Source: Pseudomonas putida S13.1.2
GTDB lineage: Bacteria > Pseudomonadota > Gammaproteobacteria > Pseudomonadales > Pseudomonadaceae
Reading direction: 5' to 3'
Assembly (NCBI RefSeq): GCF_000498395.2
Contig: NZ_CP010979.1
Coordinates: 3,038,001-3,102,000, forward strand
Length of the DNA: 64,000 nt
Positions 9,368-17,174 of the stretch are shown here, piece after piece. Made by a program: the position numbers and the translations under genes. The first letter of the stretch is position 1, and every line of letters starts with the position of its first letter. Below the pieces are notes generated by a model, which made no database searches, had not been told where the DNA came from, and worked only from the letters and a program-made list of their open reading frames with translations.

Positions 9368-9804
9368 TGCTCAGCCTGTGGGCGCTGTTCCTCAGCGCCT
9401 TTGGCGCCGCCACCTTGCTGCCGCTGCAATCGGAGGCCGTGCTGGTCGGCCTTTTGCTGCGCCAGCCCGAGGCCTGGGCAACCCTGCTGCTGGTGGCCAC
9501 CCTGGGCAATGTGCTGGGTTCGGTCGTGAACTGGCTGCTGGGCCGCGCCGTCGAGCACCTGCGCGGCAAGCGCTGGTTCCCGTTCAGCGCTGCCCAGCTG
9601 GAGCGCGCGCAGCAGCGTTACCAGCGCTGGGGGCAGTGGTCGTTGCTGCTCAGCTGGATGCCGGTGGTCGGCGACCCGCTGACCTTGATCGCGGGCATCA
9701 TGCGCGAGCCGTTCTGGCACTTCCTGCTGCTGGTGACAATTGCCAAGGCAGGCCGCTATGCAGTGCTGGTGATGATTACCCTGGGCTGGTTTCACGCCTG
9801 GTAA
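9367..9804 (+). CDS. DedA/YqaA family inner-membrane protein
   Basis: 145 residues with four hydrophobic stretches. It shows the DedA-like pattern of a short periplasmic loop (LLPLQSEAVLVGLLL), a glycine-rich helix (LGNVLGSVVNWLLGR), and the arginine-containing segment SWMPVVGDPLTLIAGIMREPFWHFL. The start codon overlaps the DUF411 stop (TGATG), so it is the last gene of the copA-copB-DUF411 operon. DedA-family proteins are linked to phospholipid flipping and envelope homeostasis; how this helps copper resistance is not known from sequence. Confidence 0.82.
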   Translation: MLSLWALFLSAFGAATLLPLQSEAVLVGLLLRQPEAWATLLLVATLGNVLGSVVNWLLGRAVEHLRGKRWFPFSAAQLERAQQRYQRWGQWSLLLSWMPVVGDPLTLIAGIMREPFWHFLLLVTIAKAGRYAVLVMITLGWFHAW

Positions 9805-9879
9805 CACCTTTCACGTTCCCGTCGCACGCCTGGCTGCTAAAGTCGCCTATTCCTACACGGCCCTACACGGAGTGCCCCC

Positions 9880-10878
9880 ATGCTGCGCGCAACCGCCCTG
9901 GCCCTGGCCTGCCTTGTCGGCAGCCCGGCCATCGCCGCCGAGCCACCTACCTACGGCCCCCAGCTCGAAGGCTTCAGCTACCCGCACCCGCTCAAGCACT
10001 TTGACTTCAAGTCCCAGGGTCAGGCCCTGCAGATGGGCTACATGGACGTCCCCGCACAAGGCCAGGCCAACGGCCACAGCGTGGTGCTGATGCACGGCAA
10101 GAACTTCTGCGCCGCCACCTGGGAAACCACCATCGACGCGCTGAGCAAGGCCGGTTACCGGGTCATCGCCCCCGACCAGGTCGGCTTCTGCACTTCCAGC
10201 AAGCCCGCGCATTACCAGTACAGCTTCCAGCAGTTGGCGGGCAACACCCATGCCTTGCTCGAACAGCTGGGTATCAGGCAAGCCATCGTGCTAGGGCATT
10301 CCACGGGCGGCATGCTCGCCACCCGCTATGCGCTGATGTACCCGCAGCAGGTGGAACGCCTGGCCATGGTCAACCCGATTGGCCTGGAAGACTGGAAAGC
10401 CCTGGGCGTGCCCTATCGTACGGTGGACCAGTGGTATGCCCGCGAGCTCAAGCTGGATGCCGAGGGGGTGCGCGAGTATGAGCGCAAGACCTACTACGCC
10501 GGGCGCTGGAAGCCGGAGTACGAGCGCTGGGTACAGATGCTGGCGGGCCTGAACAAGGGGCCGGGGCATGAAGCGGTGGCGTGGAACTCGGCGCTGATCT
10601 ACGACATGATTTTCACCCAACCGGTGTACCACGAGTTCAAGGACCTGCAAATGCCGACCTTGCTGCTGATCGGCGACAAGGACACCACGGCCATTGGCAG
10701 CGATATCGCACCGCCGGAGGTAAAGGCGAAGCTGGGCAAGTATGAAGTGCTTGGCCCGCAGGTGGCCAAGCTGATCCCCAAAGGTGAACTGATCACCTTC
10801 GAAGGCATGGGGCATGCGCCGCAGATCGAAGAACCCGTGCGGTTCAACCGCACACTGGTCGAGTGGCTGGCCAAGTGA
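9880..10878 (+). CDS. secreted alpha/beta hydrolase
   Basis: 332 residues with a signal peptide (LRATALALACLVGSPAIAAE). The alpha/beta hydrolase layout is clear: oxyanion-hole segment VVLMHGKNFCAATW, nucleophile elbow VLGHSTGGML (Ser), an acidic residue in LLLIGDKDTTA, and the catalytic histidine in FEGMGHAPQIEEP. It resembles periplasmic epoxide-hydrolase or haloalkane-dehalogenase relatives, but a cap domain does not fix a substrate. It sits 75 bases after the copper operon and is probably a separate unit. A REP element follows. Confidence 0.87.
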   Translation: MLRATALALACLVGSPAIAAEPPTYGPQLEGFSYPHPLKHFDFKSQGQALQMGYMDVPAQGQANGHSVVLMHGKNFCAATWETTIDALSKAGYRVIAPDQVGFCTSSKPAHYQYSFQQLAGNTHALLEQLGIRQAIVLGHSTGGMLATRYALMYPQQVERLAMVNPIGLEDWKALGVPYRTVDQWYARELKLDAEGVREYERKTYYAGRWKPEYERWVQMLAGLNKGPGHEAVAWNSALIYDMIFTQPVYHEFKDLQMPTLLLIGDKDTTAIGSDIAPPEVKAKLGKYEVLGPQVAKLIPKGELITFEGMGHAPQIEEPVRFNRTLVEWLAK

Positions 10879-10904
10879 AGCGGGGGCCCGAGACCTGCTC
10901 AGCA

Positions 10905-10950
10905 CCTGTGGGAGCGGCCTTGCGTCGCGATGGGCCGCAAAGCGGCCCCC
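10905..10950. repeat. single REP element
   Basis: One REP copy (CCTGTGGGAGCGGCCTTGCG followed by GGGCCGCAAAGCGGCCCC) between the convergent hydrolase and zapE genes. Its stem may serve as a shared terminator. Confidence 0.8.
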
Positions 10951-10958
10951 AGCACTCT

Positions 10959-12065
10959 TCAGCCAAACCGCTGTAGTTGCATCTCCCGCAACCGGCTCAA
11001 GGTCCGCTGGTACGGGAATGCCAGATACCCCTGCGTATACAGCTCTTCCAGCGGCACCTCGGCCTCGAGGTACAGTGCCACACGGCGGTCGTAGCACTCA
11101 TCGACCAGGGCGATAAAGCGGCGTACCGCATCGTCCTTGGGCGACAGCGCCGGCAGTTCGCGGTCGCCTGCCACCACCCGCGCCGCACCATCTTCAGTGC
11201 CACGGGCAATGCGACCGGCCTGCTGCTTACCGCCCAGCGCCGGAATACCCGACACCAGGATGGCCGGAAAACGGTCGCAAAGCGCCATGAACTCCATGGC
11301 TGCCAGCGGTTGTTCGCACAGGTCGGTAAAGCGGCACCAGATAGCCTGCTCACTGCGCCGCACAACCTGCACCTGCCTGGAGCCAATAGCCAAGGGCTGA
11401 ACGTTGCCTGCAGTGTCCGGGCTTAGCTGGCGGAGCACCTCGCCCAGCGGGCTGACCTGCCCTGCTTGCGCGACCCAGTAGCGCTGCCGTTCGACGCCCG
11501 GGTGCAGCCGGTGGTCCTGCTCGCCTGCCACCGGCAGTACCTGCATGTGCCGCTGGATCGCGGCGATGGCCGGCAGGAACCGCTCGCGGTTGAAGCCATC
11601 GCGGTAGAGCTGTTCGGGTGGCTGGTTGGAGGTGGCGACTACCACCACGCCCTGATCGAACAGCACCTGGAACAGGCGACCGAGGATAATGGCGTCGCCA
11701 ATGTCGTTGACGAACAGTTCGTCGAAGCACAGCACGCGGATCTGCCCGGCCAGCTCCCGGGCCAACGCCAGCAGCGGGTCGGCGGTGCCATTGAGCTGGA
11801 ACAGGCGCTGGTGGACCCAGGCCATGAAGTGATGGAAGTGCTGACGCCGACTGGGTATGCATAGGCAGCGGTGGAACTGGTCCATCAGCCAGGTCTTGCC
11901 CCGCCCGACCGGGCCCCAGAGGTAGATGCCCTGGGTGGGGCGGCGCTGCTCGACAGCCAGGAAGCAGGCCTGCAAGGCATCCACGGCGCTGGCCTGGGCA
12001 GGGTCGTCAGCGTAACCCTGAGTGCTCAGGGCTTGCTGGTAAAGGGATTGGGGAGTGATGGCCAT
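10959..12065 (-). CDS. zapE: cell division ATPase ZapE (AFG1/LACE1-like)
   Basis: 368 residues. Walker A is GPVGRGKTWLMDQF and Walker B is VLCFDELFVNDIGDA, followed by a sensor-like VVATSNQPPEQLYRDGFNRERFLP, which is diagnostic for the AFG1-like AAA ATPases. Bacterial members (ZapE) bind FtsZ and modulate the division ring under stress. The ATG at 12065 gives MAITPQSLYQQAL and the full family length. It is flanked by REP elements on both sides. Pseudomonads may carry a second zapE-like gene near the cell-wall genes, so this could be a paralogue. Confidence 0.9.
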   Translation of the reverse strand: MAITPQSLYQQALSTQGYADDPAQASAVDALQACFLAVEQRRPTQGIYLWGPVGRGKTWLMDQFHRCLCIPSRRQHFHHFMAWVHQRLFQLNGTADPLLALARELAGQIRVLCFDELFVNDIGDAIILGRLFQVLFDQGVVVVATSNQPPEQLYRDGFNRERFLPAIAAIQRHMQVLPVAGEQDHRLHPGVERQRYWVAQAGQVSPLGEVLRQLSPDTAGNVQPLAIGSRQVQVVRRSEQAIWCRFTDLCEQPLAAMEFMALCDRFPAILVSGIPALGGKQQAGRIARGTEDGAARVVAGDRELPALSPKDDAVRRFIALVDECYDRRVALYLEAEVPLEELYTQGYLAFPYQRTLSRLREMQLQRFG

Positions 12066-12084
12066 GGCCGCATTCTACACAGGT

Positions 12085-12204
12085 GCCTGTAGGAGCGGCC
12101 TTGCGTCGCGATGGGCCGCAGAGCGGCCCCAACAATCTATGCAGCAATGCTGAAATCTTGGGGCCGCTGCGCGGCCCATCGCGACGCAAGGCCGCTCCTA
12201 CAGG
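12085..12204. repeat. inverted REP pair
   Basis: Two near-perfect REP copies (CTGTAGGAGCGGCCTTGCGT) face each other around a spacer of about 25 bases. They lie between zapE and the aldose dehydrogenase gene. Confidence 0.88.
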
Positions 12205-12211
12205 GACCGCG

Positions 12212-13357
12212 TCAGTCGGCCAGGCCTACCTTCAGCAATGCGCCGTCCTTGTCATCGGTCAGCACATAGATGTAGCCATCCGGCCCAACCCGTACATCGC
12301 GGATACGCGCCTTCAAGTCACCCAGCAATCGTTCCTCATGCACCACCTTGTCGCCCTTCAGCTGCAAGCGGATCAGCTCCTGCGTCGCCAACGCACCAAT
12401 GAACAGGTTGTGGTCCCAGGCCTTGAATGTCGGGCTGTCGTAGAACGCCATGCCGCTGATGCCCGGCGACTTCTCCCACACATGGTGCGGGTCGACCATG
12501 CCGTCCACATGCTTGCCCTTGGCCTCGGGAATCGGCAGCAGCGAGTAGTTGATGCCATGGGTCGCAACCGGCCAGCCGTAGTTCTTGCCGGGCTCGGGGA
12601 TGTTGATTTCGTCACCACCGCGCGGGCCGTGTTCGTGGGTCCACAGCTTGCCGGTCCAGGGGTTGAGCGCGGCACCTTGCTGGTTGCGGTGGCCGAACGA
12701 CCAGATCTCCGGCCGCACGTTGTCCTTGCCGACGAAGGGGTTGTCCTTGGGCACTTCGCCATCGGGCAAGATGCGCACGATCTTGCCTTGCAGCTTGTCC
12801 AGGTCCTGGGCCGTGGGGCGCTGGTTGTTCTCGCCCAAGGCGATGAACAGGTAGCCGTCGCGGTCAAATACCAGGCGCGAGCCGAAGTGGTTGCCCACCG
12901 ACAGCTTGGGTTGCTGGCGGAAGATCACGCTGAAGTTATCCAGCCGGGCGCGGTCTTCGGACAACTGGCCACGGCCGACGGCGGTGCCGGCCTTGCCGTC
13001 ACTGCCCTCCTCTGCGAAGGACAGGTACACGGTACGGTCCTTGTCGAACGCCGGCGACAGCACCACATCCAGCAGGCCGCCCTGGCCCTCGGCCCACACC
13101 TTGGGCACGCCACTGATCGGCGGGCCGACCTTGCCTTCAGCGTTGACCACCCGCAGGTTGCCAGCGCGCTCGGTTACCAGCATGTCCTTGCCGCCCGGCA
13201 GAAACGCCAGGGCCCAAGGGTTGCGCAAGCCGTCCGCCAGGGTGCTGACGGTCAACGTGCCTTCTTCGCTGCGAAACTGTTGCTCTGCCGCCGCCTGCGC
13301 CAGCAGGGGCATGAGTGCAGCGGCAGTCAGGGTGGCTAGCCAGGTTGCTCTGGGCAT
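12212..13357 (-). CDS. soluble PQQ-dependent aldose sugar dehydrogenase (YliI type)
   Basis: 381 residues with a signal peptide (LATLTAAALMPLLAQAAAE). The six-bladed propeller of soluble glucose dehydrogenases is indicated by GLRNPWALAFLPGGKDMLVTERAG, the histidine region QPKLSVGNHFGSRLVFDRDGYLFIALG, GHRNQQGAALNPWTGKLWTHEHGPRGGDEIN and KNYGWPV. These segments carry the PQQ and calcium-binding residues. Family members oxidise aldoses in the periplasm. The ATG at 13357 is preceded by AAAGGAA; the longer frame upstream overlaps the small secreted gene and is not used. The gene lies 22 bases behind that gene on the same strand, so the two are probably co-transcribed. Confidence 0.92.
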   Translation of the reverse strand: MPRATWLATLTAAALMPLLAQAAAEQQFRSEEGTLTVSTLADGLRNPWALAFLPGGKDMLVTERAGNLRVVNAEGKVGPPISGVPKVWAEGQGGLLDVVLSPAFDKDRTVYLSFAEEGSDGKAGTAVGRGQLSEDRARLDNFSVIFRQQPKLSVGNHFGSRLVFDRDGYLFIALGENNQRPTAQDLDKLQGKIVRILPDGEVPKDNPFVGKDNVRPEIWSFGHRNQQGAALNPWTGKLWTHEHGPRGGDEINIPEPGKNYGWPVATHGINYSLLPIPEAKGKHVDGMVDPHHVWEKSPGISGMAFYDSPTFKAWDHNLFIGALATQELIRLQLKGDKVVHEERLLGDLKARIRDVRVGPDGYIYVLTDDKDGALLKVGLAD

Positions 13358-13379
13358 GCAGGATTCCTTTCGTATGGGC

Positions 13380-13697
13380 TCACGGCGCACGCGTGCTGTC
13401 GCGGGGCGGCCGGGTCGGTTCCAGGTTTGGGGTTTGTTGCTGCCGACGCAGGTTGTCGCCGTTGCCGATGCCGCGGTTGTCCAGGCTGGGCGTGCGCTGG
13501 TACGGGTCGGTGGACGGGCCGCGCACCGGGGGCGTTGCCGGCATGCTGCCCTGACGGCTGTTGGGGTTGGCGCGCTGGATCGGGCTGTTGTAGGGGTTGT
13601 TGTTGCCAGCGGCAAGCTGCAAAGGCTGTTGCGGGGCAGCGTGCCCAGGCAGCCACAAGGCCAGGCCAAGGGCCAGGATGGGCAATGTCGGGTTCAT
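13380..13697 (-). CDS. small secreted Asn/Pro/Arg-rich protein, unknown
   Basis: 105 residues with a clear signal peptide (NPTLPILALGLALWLPGHAA). The mature part has little hydrophobic core and is rich in N, P, Q and R (LQLAAGNNNPYNSPIQR, RRQQQTPNLEPTRPPRDS), suggesting a disordered periplasmic protein. The start has a strong AGGAGGTGAAGC ribosome site. It is upstream of and likely co-transcribed with the aldose dehydrogenase gene. I do not recognise the family. Confidence 0.72.
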   Translation of the reverse strand: MNPTLPILALGLALWLPGHAAPQQPLQLAAGNNNPYNSPIQRANPNSRQGSMPATPPVRGPSTDPYQRTPSLDNRGIGNGDNLRRQQQTPNLEPTRPPRDSTRAP

Positions 13698-13817
13698 GCT
13701 TCACCTCCTGTACGAAAATGCCGCGCCTGGTGGGTTTGATAGCCTAAGGCGCGAGGGGTTCGAGACAAAAGTGTGAATTTGGGCGGAGATGATTCCTGAT
13801 GTTTCAGTATGTGCTCG

Positions 13818-13898
13818 TGGGGCTGCTTTGCAGTCCATTGCGACGCAAGGCCCTGTAGGAGCAGCCTTGTGCTGCGAATGGGCCGCAAAGCGGCCCCG
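13818..13898. repeat. REP pair, tail to tail
   Basis: A reverse REP fragment (GGGGCTGCTTTGCAGTCCAT) is followed at once by a forward one (CCTGTAGGAGCAGCCTTGTG...GGCCGCAAAGCGGCCCC). The right end lies 3 bases from the speB stop codon. Confidence 0.75.
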
Positions 13899-13900
13899 GA

Positions 13901-14866
13901 TCACTGGCCCTTGTCTACCTTGTGCCGCGCCGCATACAGGCACAGCATCTCCATCGCCAAAGTCGCCCCCGCCAGCGCCGTGATGTCGGCATGGTCATAT
14001 GCCGGTGCCACCTCCACCAGGTCCATGCCCACCAAGTTGATACCGCGCAGCCCGCCCAGAATTTCCAGCGCCTGCACCGTGCTCAACCCGCCACACACCG
14101 GGGTACCGGTGCCAGGCGCATAGGCCGGGTCGAGGCAGTCGATATCGAAGGTCAGGTACACCGGCCGCTCGCCCACGCGCTGGCGAATCGCCGCAATCAC
14201 CGCCTCGGTGCCCTGACGGTGCACTTGGCGGGCGTCAACGATGGCAAAGCCCTGGCTGTCGTCATTGGTGGTGCGCAGGCCGATCTGCACCGAGCAGGCA
14301 GGGTCCACCAAGCCCTCACGGGCGGCATGCCAGAACATGGTGCCATGGTCGATACGCTTGCCCTCCTGGTCCGGCCAGGTGTCGCTGTGGGCATCGAAGT
14401 GGATCAGCGCCAGCGGGCCATGCCGGCGGGCGTGGGCCTTGAGCAGCGGGTAGCTGATGAAGTGGTCGCCGCCCAGGGTAAGCATGGCGCAGCCTGCTTC
14501 AAGGATATGCGCGGCATGGGCCTCGATACTGTCTGGCACCGACTGCGGCGTGCCATTGTCGAAAGCGCAGTCGCCATAGTCGATCACGGCCAGGTGGTCG
14601 AACGGGTCGAACGCCCACGGCCAGTGCCGGGCCCAGGCCTGTTGCACCGAGGCGGCGCGAATCGCCCGTGGGCCGAAACGCGCCCCTGGGCGGTTGCTGG
14701 TGGCGGTATCGAACGGCACTCCACTGACCACCACATCCACACCGCGCAAATCGCGGCTGTAGCGGCGGCGGGAGAAACTGGTAATGCCGGCGTAGGTACT
14801 TTCTGCGGCAGTGCCATACAGGCTGTCGCGGGTCATCGCCTGGTCGTTGCTTGCGGCTTGCTCCAC
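13901..14866 (-). CDS. speB: agmatinase (ureohydrolase family)
   Basis: 321 residues. The arginase-family manganese motifs are complete: LTLGGDHFISYPLL, ALIHFDAHSDTWP and YLTFDIDCLDPAYAPGTGTP. Flanking sequence (VVSGVPFDTATSNRPGARFGP, NLVGMDLVEVAPAYDHADITA) is closest to SpeB, which cleaves agmatine to putrescine and urea. The start is the GTG at 14866, seven bases after AAGGAG. A polyamine-binding protein gene lies directly upstream on the same strand and a LysR gene diverges beyond it, so the group looks like an agmatine or related guanidino-compound uptake and breakdown unit. Guanidinobutyrase activity is the main alternative. Confidence 0.87.
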   Translation of the reverse strand: MEQAASNDQAMTRDSLYGTAAESTYAGITSFSRRRYSRDLRGVDVVVSGVPFDTATSNRPGARFGPRAIRAASVQQAWARHWPWAFDPFDHLAVIDYGDCAFDNGTPQSVPDSIEAHAAHILEAGCAMLTLGGDHFISYPLLKAHARRHGPLALIHFDAHSDTWPDQEGKRIDHGTMFWHAAREGLVDPACSVQIGLRTTNDDSQGFAIVDARQVHRQGTEAVIAAIRQRVGERPVYLTFDIDCLDPAYAPGTGTPVCGGLSTVQALEILGGLRGINLVGMDLVEVAPAYDHADITALAGATLAMEMLCLYAARHKVDKGQ

Positions 14867-14891
14867 GGTCGGGCTCCTTGGTTGTTATCAG

Positions 14892-15971
14892 TCACTGGCG
14901 GCTGCGGAAGGCCGTCCACAGGCGGTTGCGCTGGCGCAGGTCGGCCAGGGCCATGCTGCGGTCGGCGAACAGGCGCTGACGCACTTCGGCAGGCGGATAG
15001 ATGTCCGGGTCGTTGCGCACCGCCTCGTCCACCAACGGTGTGGCAGCCTGGTTGGCGTTGGCGAAGAACAATGTGTTGGTCAGCGCAGCCACCGACTCGG
15101 GCTTGAGCATGAATGCGATGAACGCCCGCGCGGCCTCGGGGTGCGGGGCGTCCTTGGGGATGACCAGGTTGTCCTGCCACACCAGCGTGCCTTCACGCGG
15201 GATGCGGTAGATCAGCTCGAACGGCTTGCCGGCGCGGCGGGCCTGGTCGGCCGCCATCGCGGCATCGCCGTTGTAGGTCAGCGCCAGGCACACGCTACCG
15301 TTGGCCAGGTCGCTGATCTGCCGGCCATTGGCGACGTAGCTGATCGAGGGTTGCAGCTGGCTCAGCAGCTGCTGCGCGGCGGCCAGGTCATCCTTGTCCT
15401 GGCTGTACGGGTCCTTGCCCAGGTAGTTCAGGGCCACGCCGATCACCTCCTGCGGCGAATCGGGCATGGCGATGCCACAGTCCTTCAACCGGCTGGCGTA
15501 TTCGGGCTTGAACAGCAGGTCGAGGCTGTCCAGCGGCACGTCGCCCAGGCGCTGGCGCACGGCCTGCACATTCACCCCAAGGCCCAGCGTACCCCAGGTG
15601 TACGGCACGGCATGGCGGTTGCCGGGGTCGGCCTCGGCCAGCTTGGCCAGCAGGTCCTTGTCGAGGTTGCTGTAGCCGGGCATGGCCTGGGGGTCGAGCG
15701 CTTGCAGGGCATTGGCCTTGAGCGCCCGGGCCAGCACGGTCGACGATGGCACCACCACATCGTAACCACTGCCACCGGTGAGCAGCTTGGTCTCCAGCAC
15801 TTCGGTGGTGTCGAAGGTGTCGTAGCGCACCTTGTAGCCGGTTTCCTGTTCGAAGCGCTGGAGGGTTTGCGGGGCGACGTAGTCCGCCCAGCTGTAGAGG
15901 TTGACGACCTTTTCTTCGGCCTGCAGCGGCAGGGCCAGGACCAGGGACAACAGGCACAACGATCGACGCAT
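14892..15971 (-). CDS. polyamine ABC transporter substrate-binding protein (PotF-like)
   Basis: 359 residues with a signal peptide (RRSLCLLSLVLALPLQAEE). Characteristic stretches are VVNLYSWADYVAPQTLQRFE, LLTGGSGYDVVVPSS, PYTWGTLGLGVN and VCLALTYNGDAAMA, all typical of PotD/PotF. The ATG at 15971 has GAGGTG at the right distance; a GTG three codons upstream is also in frame. No permease or ATPase gene is adjacent, so the protein must use a transporter encoded elsewhere. Proximity to speB suggests agmatine or putrescine as ligand (inference). Confidence 0.88.
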   Translation of the reverse strand: MRRSLCLLSLVLALPLQAEEKVVNLYSWADYVAPQTLQRFEQETGYKVRYDTFDTTEVLETKLLTGGSGYDVVVPSSTVLARALKANALQALDPQAMPGYSNLDKDLLAKLAEADPGNRHAVPYTWGTLGLGVNVQAVRQRLGDVPLDSLDLLFKPEYASRLKDCGIAMPDSPQEVIGVALNYLGKDPYSQDKDDLAAAQQLLSQLQPSISYVANGRQISDLANGSVCLALTYNGDAAMAADQARRAGKPFELIYRIPREGTLVWQDNLVIPKDAPHPEAARAFIAFMLKPESVAALTNTLFFANANQAATPLVDEAVRNDPDIYPPAEVRQRLFADRSMALADLRQRNRLWTAFRSRQ

Positions 15972-16019
15972 GACGGACACCTCGGCAAATGGGTGGATGC
16001 CGCGAGCATGCCAGCCGGG

Positions 16020-16074
16020 TTACATTGCAGGAATGACAACTTTGCAAAGCTGACATTCATCAGGAGCAATGTAA
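16020..16074. promoter_or_regulatory. nested inverted repeats in the polyamine-binding gene / lysR gap
   Basis: A 9-base inverted repeat TTACATTGC (16020-16028) / GCAATGTAA (16066-16074) encloses GAATG/CATTC arms and a central perfect palindrome CTTTGCAAAG (16040-16049). The right arm ends on the first base of the lysR start codon and covers its ribosome site, so a bound regulator could repress lysR while acting on the divergent gene. Confidence 0.55.
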
Positions 16075-16964
16075 TGCTCGGACAAGTGCACGACCCCGAC
16101 CTGCACCTGCTGCGGCTGTTCGTCACTGTAGTCGAGGCCGGGGGCTTCAGCGCCGCGCAAGGCGTGCTGGGCCTGAGCCAGCCCACCATCAGCCAGCGCA
16201 TGGCGCAGCTGGAAACACGCCTGGGCTACCGCCTGTGCAGCCGAGGCAAGGGTGGCTTTCACCTGACGGAGAAAGGCGCGTTGCTACTGGAGGCAGCGCG
16301 TGGGCTGCTGCTGAGCATCGAGCAGTTTCGCCAGCAGGCCAACGGCGTTGCCGGGCGGTTGCTGGGGACCGTGCGCATCGGCATGGCAGAAAACCAGGAC
16401 AAGGCAGTGAGCCTGAAACTGGCGGCGGCCATCACGGCGTTCCGCACACGGGAGGAATCAGTGCAGCTGGAGCTGATCAGTGCACCGCCGGCAGAGCTGG
16501 AGCGGTTGTTGCTGGAGCAGCGGCTGGATTACGCCATCAGCTACTTCTCCGGCAAGCAGGCGGCCTTTGATTACCAGCCATTGTTCCAGGAGCGGCAACG
16601 GCTGTATTGCGGCAAGGGGCATGTGCTGTTCGGCGAATCGGGTGTTGAGCTTGAGCGGTTGCTGGAGATGGACCAGGTGCGCCATCCCTACCGGTTTCTC
16701 AAAGGCGGCGAGCCGTTCCAGAGCCGGCGCAGCATGGCGGTAGCGGAGCAGATCGAGAGCGTGCTGACGTTCATTCTGTCGGGGCGGCATATGGGTTACC
16801 TGCCCTGCCACTGCGCGCAGGCCTGGGAGGCCGAGGGGTTGTTGTGGGCGTTGGACCCGGGGCTGGATTTTGTGGTGCCATTTACCCTGGCCCGGCATCG
16901 GGCACAGGTGACGGGTGAAGCGCAGCAGGCGTTTGCCGAGGATTTGCTCGTAGCGTTTACCTGA
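16074..16964 (+). CDS. LysR family transcriptional regulator
   Basis: 296 residues. The N-terminal winged helix is canonical (HLLRLFVTVVEAGGFSAAQG, LSQPTISQRMAQLETRLGYRL), followed by a substrate-binding domain beginning near LLGTVRIGMAE. The start ATG at 16074 follows CAGGAG. It diverges from the polyamine-binding protein and speB genes and is their likely regulator. The ligand is not readable; agmatine or another guanidino compound is a guess from context. Confidence 0.9.
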   Translation: MLGQVHDPDLHLLRLFVTVVEAGGFSAAQGVLGLSQPTISQRMAQLETRLGYRLCSRGKGGFHLTEKGALLLEAARGLLLSIEQFRQQANGVAGRLLGTVRIGMAENQDKAVSLKLAAAITAFRTREESVQLELISAPPAELERLLLEQRLDYAISYFSGKQAAFDYQPLFQERQRLYCGKGHVLFGESGVELERLLEMDQVRHPYRFLKGGEPFQSRRSMAVAEQIESVLTFILSGRHMGYLPCHCAQAWEAEGLLWALDPGLDFVVPFTLARHRAQVTGEAQQAFAEDLLVAFT

Positions 16965-16969
16965 ACCGG

Positions 16970-17150
16970 CCTCTTCGCGGGTGAACCCGCTCCCACAAGA
17001 TTTTCACTGGGCCTGAGGGCAGCGCTTTACCTGTAGGAGCGGCCTTGTGTCGCGATGGGGTGCGAAGCGCCCCCACGATTTCAGCTTCGCCGCATAGTTT
17101 GCCGGGGCCGCTTTGCGGCCCTATCGCGACACAAGGCCGCTCCTACAAGG
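16970..17150. repeat. REP elements between lysR and iutA
   Basis: A short element of the CGCGGGTGAACCCGCTCCCACAAG type at 16977-17000 is followed by an inverted REP pair at 17030-17150 (CCTGTAGGAGCGGCCTTGTG and its reverse complement). The two flanking genes are convergent, so the stems may form a bidirectional terminator. Confidence 0.82.
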
Positions 17151-17174
17151 GGCCGGGCACGCCTTGGAGAAGGG

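Noticed and set aside
12085..12204. Repeated blocks that might suggest a CRISPR array
   Set aside because: Only two facing copies, no regular spacers and no cas genes; these are REP elements.
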